From Stella humosa (GTDB lineage Bacteria; Pseudomonadota; Alphaproteobacteria; ATCC43930; Allostellaceae), in the NCBI RefSeq assembly GCF_006738645.1, contig NZ_AP019700.1, positions 5,638,351 to 5,702,350 of the forward strand: a stretch of DNA of 64,000 bases, in the 5' to 3' direction. Shown piece after piece: positions 61,301 to 64,000 of this stretch (the first letter of the stretch is position 1; the number at the start of each line of letters is the position of its first letter). Under the pieces are notes generated by a model, which saw only the letters and a list, made by a program, of their open reading frames with translations, did no database searches and had not been told where the DNA came from. The translations under genes were made by a program, and so were the position numbers.

Positions 61301-62818
61301 ATGATGGTCGCGCGGATCGCGACGGTCGCGTTTCAGGGGATCGAGGTCCGCGCGGTCGACGTACAGGTGCAGATGGCGGCCGGTCTCCCGACCTTCGCCC
61401 TGGTCGGGCTGCCGGACAAGGCAGTGGCCGAAAGCCGCGAGCGGGTGCGGGCGGCCCTGTCGGCCATGGGCCTGGCGCTGCCGCCCAAGCGGATCACCAT
61501 CAACCTGTCGCCGGCCGATCTGCTGAAGGAGGGCAGCCATTTCGACCTGCCGATCGCGCTCGGCCTGCTGGTCGCCATGGGCGTGCTGCCCGAGGAGGGG
61601 ACGGCCGGCTTCGTCGCGCTGGGCGAGCTGGCGCTCGACGGCGCGCTGGCCCCGGTCGCGGGCGTACTGCCGGCCGCCGTCCACGCCAATGCCTCCGGCC
61701 GCGGCATCATCTGCCCCGAGGCGTCGGGCGGGGAGGCGGCCTGGGCGGGCGAGATCGCGGTCGTGGCCGCCCCCACCCTGCTGTCGCTGGTGAACCACAT
61801 CCGCGGGACGCAGCTCCTGACGCCGCCGCGGGCGCGCCTGGCCGAGGAGGCCGGCGGCCAGCCCGACCTGGCGGCGGTGAAGGGGCAGGAGACGGCCAAG
61901 CGCGCCTTGGAGATCGCGGCCGCAGGCGGCCACAACCTCCTGATGATCGGGCCGCCGGGCTCGGGCAAGTCGATGCTGGCCCAGCGCCTGCCCGGCCTGC
62001 TGCCGCCGCTGACCCCGGCCGAGGCGCTGGAGGTGTCGCTGATCCACAGCGTCGCAGGATTGCTGGCGGACGGCCGGATCAGCCGGCGGCGCCCGTTCCG
62101 CGACCCGCACCATTCGGCCTCGCACGCTGCCCTCATCGGCGGCCCGCGCGCGCGGCCGGGCGAGGTGTCGCTCGCCCATCGCGGCGTGCTGTTCCTGGAC
62201 GAGCTGCCGGAATTCCAGCGGCCGGCGCTGGAATCCCTCCGCCAGCCGCTCGAATCCGGCCGCGCGGTGGTGGCCCGCGCGGCCGCCCACGTGGCCTATC
62301 CGGCCCGCTTCCAACTCGTGGCGGCGATGAACCCCTGCCGCTGCGGGCAACTGGCCGATGCCGGCCTGGCCTGCGCGCGGGCGCCGGCCTGTGGGCGCGA
62401 CTACCAGGCGCGCCTGTCGGGGCCGCTGCTCGACCGCATCGACCTGACGATCGACGTGCCGGCGGTCAGCGCGGCCGACCTCGCCCTGCCGCCGCCGGCC
62501 GAAGGCTCGGCCGAGGTGGCGGCCCGGGTCGGTGCCGCGCGCGACCGGCAGCGCGCCCGCTTCGACCGGCTGGGTGCCGCCACGGTCGCTTGCAATGCCG
62601 AGGCCGACGGCGAGTTGCTGGACGCCATCGCCGACCCCGAGCCGGACGGCAAGCGCCTGCTGGCCGACGCGGCCGACCGACTGAAGCTGTCGGCGCGCGC
62701 CTGGCACCGCGTGCTGCGCGTCGCCCGCACGCTGGCCGACCTGGAGGCCTGCGAGCGCGTCCGCCGCATCCATGTCGCCGAGGCGCTGTCCTATCGGCGG
62801 ACCGGCTTCGTCGGCTGA
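61301..62818 (+). CDS. comM: YifB/ComM family Mg-chelatase-like AAA+ ATPase
   Basis: 505 residues. The N-terminal ChlI-like domain ('FALVGLPDKAVAESRERVRA', 'ITINLSPADLLKEGSHFDLP') is followed by the AAA+ part with Walker A 'GPPGSGKSMLAQRLPGLLPP', Walker B 'LFLDELPEF' and 'MNPCRCGQ'. A C-terminal Mg-chelatase-like domain ends it. In competent bacteria ComM is a branch-migration helicase for natural transformation. Two tandem ATGs (61301, 61304) follow AGGAGGG closely; the second has better spacing. Confidence 0.92.
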   Translation: MMVARIATVAFQGIEVRAVDVQVQMAAGLPTFALVGLPDKAVAESRERVRAALSAMGLALPPKRITINLSPADLLKEGSHFDLPIALGLLVAMGVLPEEGTAGFVALGELALDGALAPVAGVLPAAVHANASGRGIICPEASGGEAAWAGEIAVVAAPTLLSLVNHIRGTQLLTPPRARLAEEAGGQPDLAAVKGQETAKRALEIAAAGGHNLLMIGPPGSGKSMLAQRLPGLLPPLTPAEALEVSLIHSVAGLLADGRISRRRPFRDPHHSASHAALIGGPRARPGEVSLAHRGVLFLDELPEFQRPALESLRQPLESGRAVVARAAAHVAYPARFQLVAAMNPCRCGQLADAGLACARAPACGRDYQARLSGPLLDRIDLTIDVPAVSAADLALPPPAEGSAEVAARVGAARDRQRARFDRLGAATVACNAEADGELLDAIADPEPDGKRLLADAADRLKLSARAWHRVLRVARTLADLEACERVRRIHVAEALSYRRTGFVG

Positions 62819-62844
62819 ACCGGCGGCCGGTCAACGGCCCCGGA

Positions 62845-63591
62845 TCAGTGCCGGTATTCGGGCTCCTGGCGATCCAGCATGCGCTTGATCGCGATGAAAT
62901 GCCGCTCGGCCACCTTGGGCAGGTCGCCTGCCATCTGCTGGCGGACGTGGCGGCGGACCTCGTCGGGGATGGTGCGCAGTTCCTCGCCGCCGGACCGGGC
63001 CAGCACCTGGAACATGCAGGCGCGCTCCAGGTAGTAGAGGTCGTTGAAGGCATCGGCCACGGTCGGACCGACGGCGATGACGCCGTGGCTTGCCAGCATC
63101 AGCACGCTGGCGCTGCCCAGCCCGTCGGCCAGCCGGTCGCCTTCCGACCGGTCGAGCGCCAGCCCGCCATAGATCTCGTCATAGGCGATGCGGCCGTCGA
63201 ACATCAGGGCGTTCTGCTCGCACATCTGGAGCTGCATGCGCTGGCGCAGGGTGAGTGCGGTCGCGTGCGGCTGGTGGGTGTGCAGGACGGCCACCGCGTG
63301 CGGCGCCTTCAGGTGGATGCGGCTGTGGATGAAGAAGGCGCTGTCCTCGACCGGCCCCTCGCCCTCCAGCACGTTGCCCTCGGCATCGCACAGGCACAGC
63401 GACGAGGCCGTGATCTCCGACCAGTGCCAGCCATAGGGGTTGATCAGGAACCGGTCGCCGCGCACCCGGCCGTCGGCATCGGGCACGGCGACCGAGAAAT
63501 GATTGTCCACGCCCTCGTTCATGCCCAGCCGTGCCGCCCAGCGCAGTGCCGCCGCCAGGTCGACCCGCATCCCCTCGATCACTTCGCTCAT
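62845..63591 (-). CDS. Class II aldolase/adducin family protein
   Basis: 248 residues. The zinc histidines are in 'AVLHTHQPHATAL' and 'LMLASHGVIAVG'; 'GVDNHFSVAVPDADGRVRGD', 'RFLINPYGWHWSEITAS' and 'YYLERACMFQVLA' are typical of the group close to fuculose-phosphate aldolase. The particular aldehyde or decarboxylation substrate is unknown. Its start overlaps the stop of the HEAT-like gene upstream by ATGA, so the two are coupled. Confidence 0.85.
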   Translation of the reverse strand: MSEVIEGMRVDLAAALRWAARLGMNEGVDNHFSVAVPDADGRVRGDRFLINPYGWHWSEITASSLCLCDAEGNVLEGEGPVEDSAFFIHSRIHLKAPHAVAVLHTHQPHATALTLRQRMQLQMCEQNALMFDGRIAYDEIYGGLALDRSEGDRLADGLGSASVLMLASHGVIAVGPTVADAFNDLYYLERACMFQVLARSGGEELRTIPDEVRRHVRQQMAGDLPKVAERHFIAIKRMLDRQEPEYRH

Positions 63592-64000
63592 GCCCCTGCC
63601 TCTGCTCCTGCCATGCCGGGTGGTGCGGCCAGATCGCGCGCGACGGCGGTCGCGACCAGATCGACATGGGGATCGAGCCGCGCCCAGGCGGCCAGCGTCG
63701 TCTGCCGCACCGCAGCGGGACGGTAGCGGAAACCGAAGGCGATCGCTGCACGCAAGTGCGAGGAACGGGCGCCGCTGGCCAGACTTTCCAGCATTTCCCA
63801 GCCCCCGGCCGTGGCGAACCGGGCCAGCACGATAGCGGCCGCCGCCCGCGTCGTGTCCGGCAGCCGGCCGTCGCCGGCGATGCGGGCCAGCAACGGCGCG
63901 GTCCGGCCGGCGATGGCCGGCGCCTTCCACAGGGCCGACGCCGCCCACATCCATTGCCACGGGTGCAGGCGGCTGGCCGCGGCATGCAGGGCCGCCTCGA
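63588..64000 (-). CDS. HEAT-repeat-like helical protein, 5' end beyond the window
   Basis: The frame is open from the window edge ('EAALHAAASRLHPWQWMWAA') to the stop at 63588, so the ATG at 63950 is probably internal. The visible 136 residues are Ala-rich helical pairs ('LLARIAGDGRLPDTTRAAAA', 'LESLASGARSSHLRAAIAFG') like HEAT repeats, often protein-binding scaffolds. No catalytic motif is seen. Linked by overlap to the class II aldolase gene. Confidence 0.6.
   Translation of the reverse strand, partial: EAALHAAASRLHPWQWMWAASALWKAPAIAGRTAPLLARIAGDGRLPDTTRAAAAIVLARFATAGGWEMLESLASGARSSHLRAAIAFGFRYRPAAVRQTTLAAWARLDPHVDLVATAVARDLAAPPGMAGAEAGA

Overview
The window is very GC-rich, gene-dense chromosomal DNA from a free-living alphaproteobacterium, most likely a Rhodospirillales-type organism. 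This rests on the blocks hrcA-grpE divergent from rph-rdgB-hemW and lpoA/rsmI/yraN, an alphaproteobacterial-type gshB, many ABC/TRAP uptake systems, and family III CoA-transferases. The genus cannot be read from the sequence. I see no rRNA, tRNA, CRISPR array, transposase, phage gene or plasmid function. The nearest thing to acquired DNA is a visibly lower-GC islet at about 17.4-18.2 kb.

Layout. 0-6.1 kb: the end of a crotonase-family gene, then an iron/small-anion type ABC importer (binding protein, double permease, ATPase) with a HutD-like and a dienelactone-hydrolase-like gene. 6.1-11.6 kb (minus): Na/Pi cotransporter, FtsK, and a DapC-like aminotransferase. 11.8-17.4 kb: a peptide/opine-type ABC importer ending in a fused double ATPase and an XRE-cupin regulator. 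17.4-18.2 kb: the lower-GC islet with one orphan gene. 18.2-27.6 kb: a nitrogen block, made of three separate glutamate-synthase-like subunits, a type III glutamine synthetase, a TauD-type dioxygenase and a polyamine-type ABC importer. It is followed by a rhodanese, an ammonium transporter (with a candidate sigma-54 promoter) and TadA.

30.2-38.4 kb: a SorA-type sulfite dehydrogenase with its cytochrome, a divergent hybrid histidine kinase, a periplasmic rhodanese, a gamma-glutamyl-GABA hydrolase-like amidotransferase, RluB- and RsmD-type RNA enzymes, and a cytochrome c with an extra oxidoreductase-like domain. 38.4-49.3 kb: housekeeping genes, namely grpE/hrcA, an epimerase, rph, rdgB, hemW, a diguanylate cyclase, a HAD phosphatase, lpoA, rsmI, yraN and a SirB1-like gene. 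49.3-52.6 kb: an MFS carrier, an HxlR regulator and gshB. 52.7-61.2 kb: a carboxylate uptake and CoA-activation locus with two family III CoA-transferases, a CitE-like lyase, a TAXI-TRAP transporter, a LysR regulator and an SDR. 61.3-64 kb: a ComM/YifB ATPase, a class II aldolase-like gene and a HEAT-like gene running off the end.

Most genes sit in tight operons with ATGA or GTGA overlaps. Two or three genes (the XRE regulator, the sulfite-oxidase cytochrome, possibly rsmI) read properly only if one base is missing from the assembly, always with the same sign. The two blocks most worth study are the 18-30 kb nitrogen/amine locus and the 52.7-59.4 kb TRAP/CoA-transferase/lyase locus.
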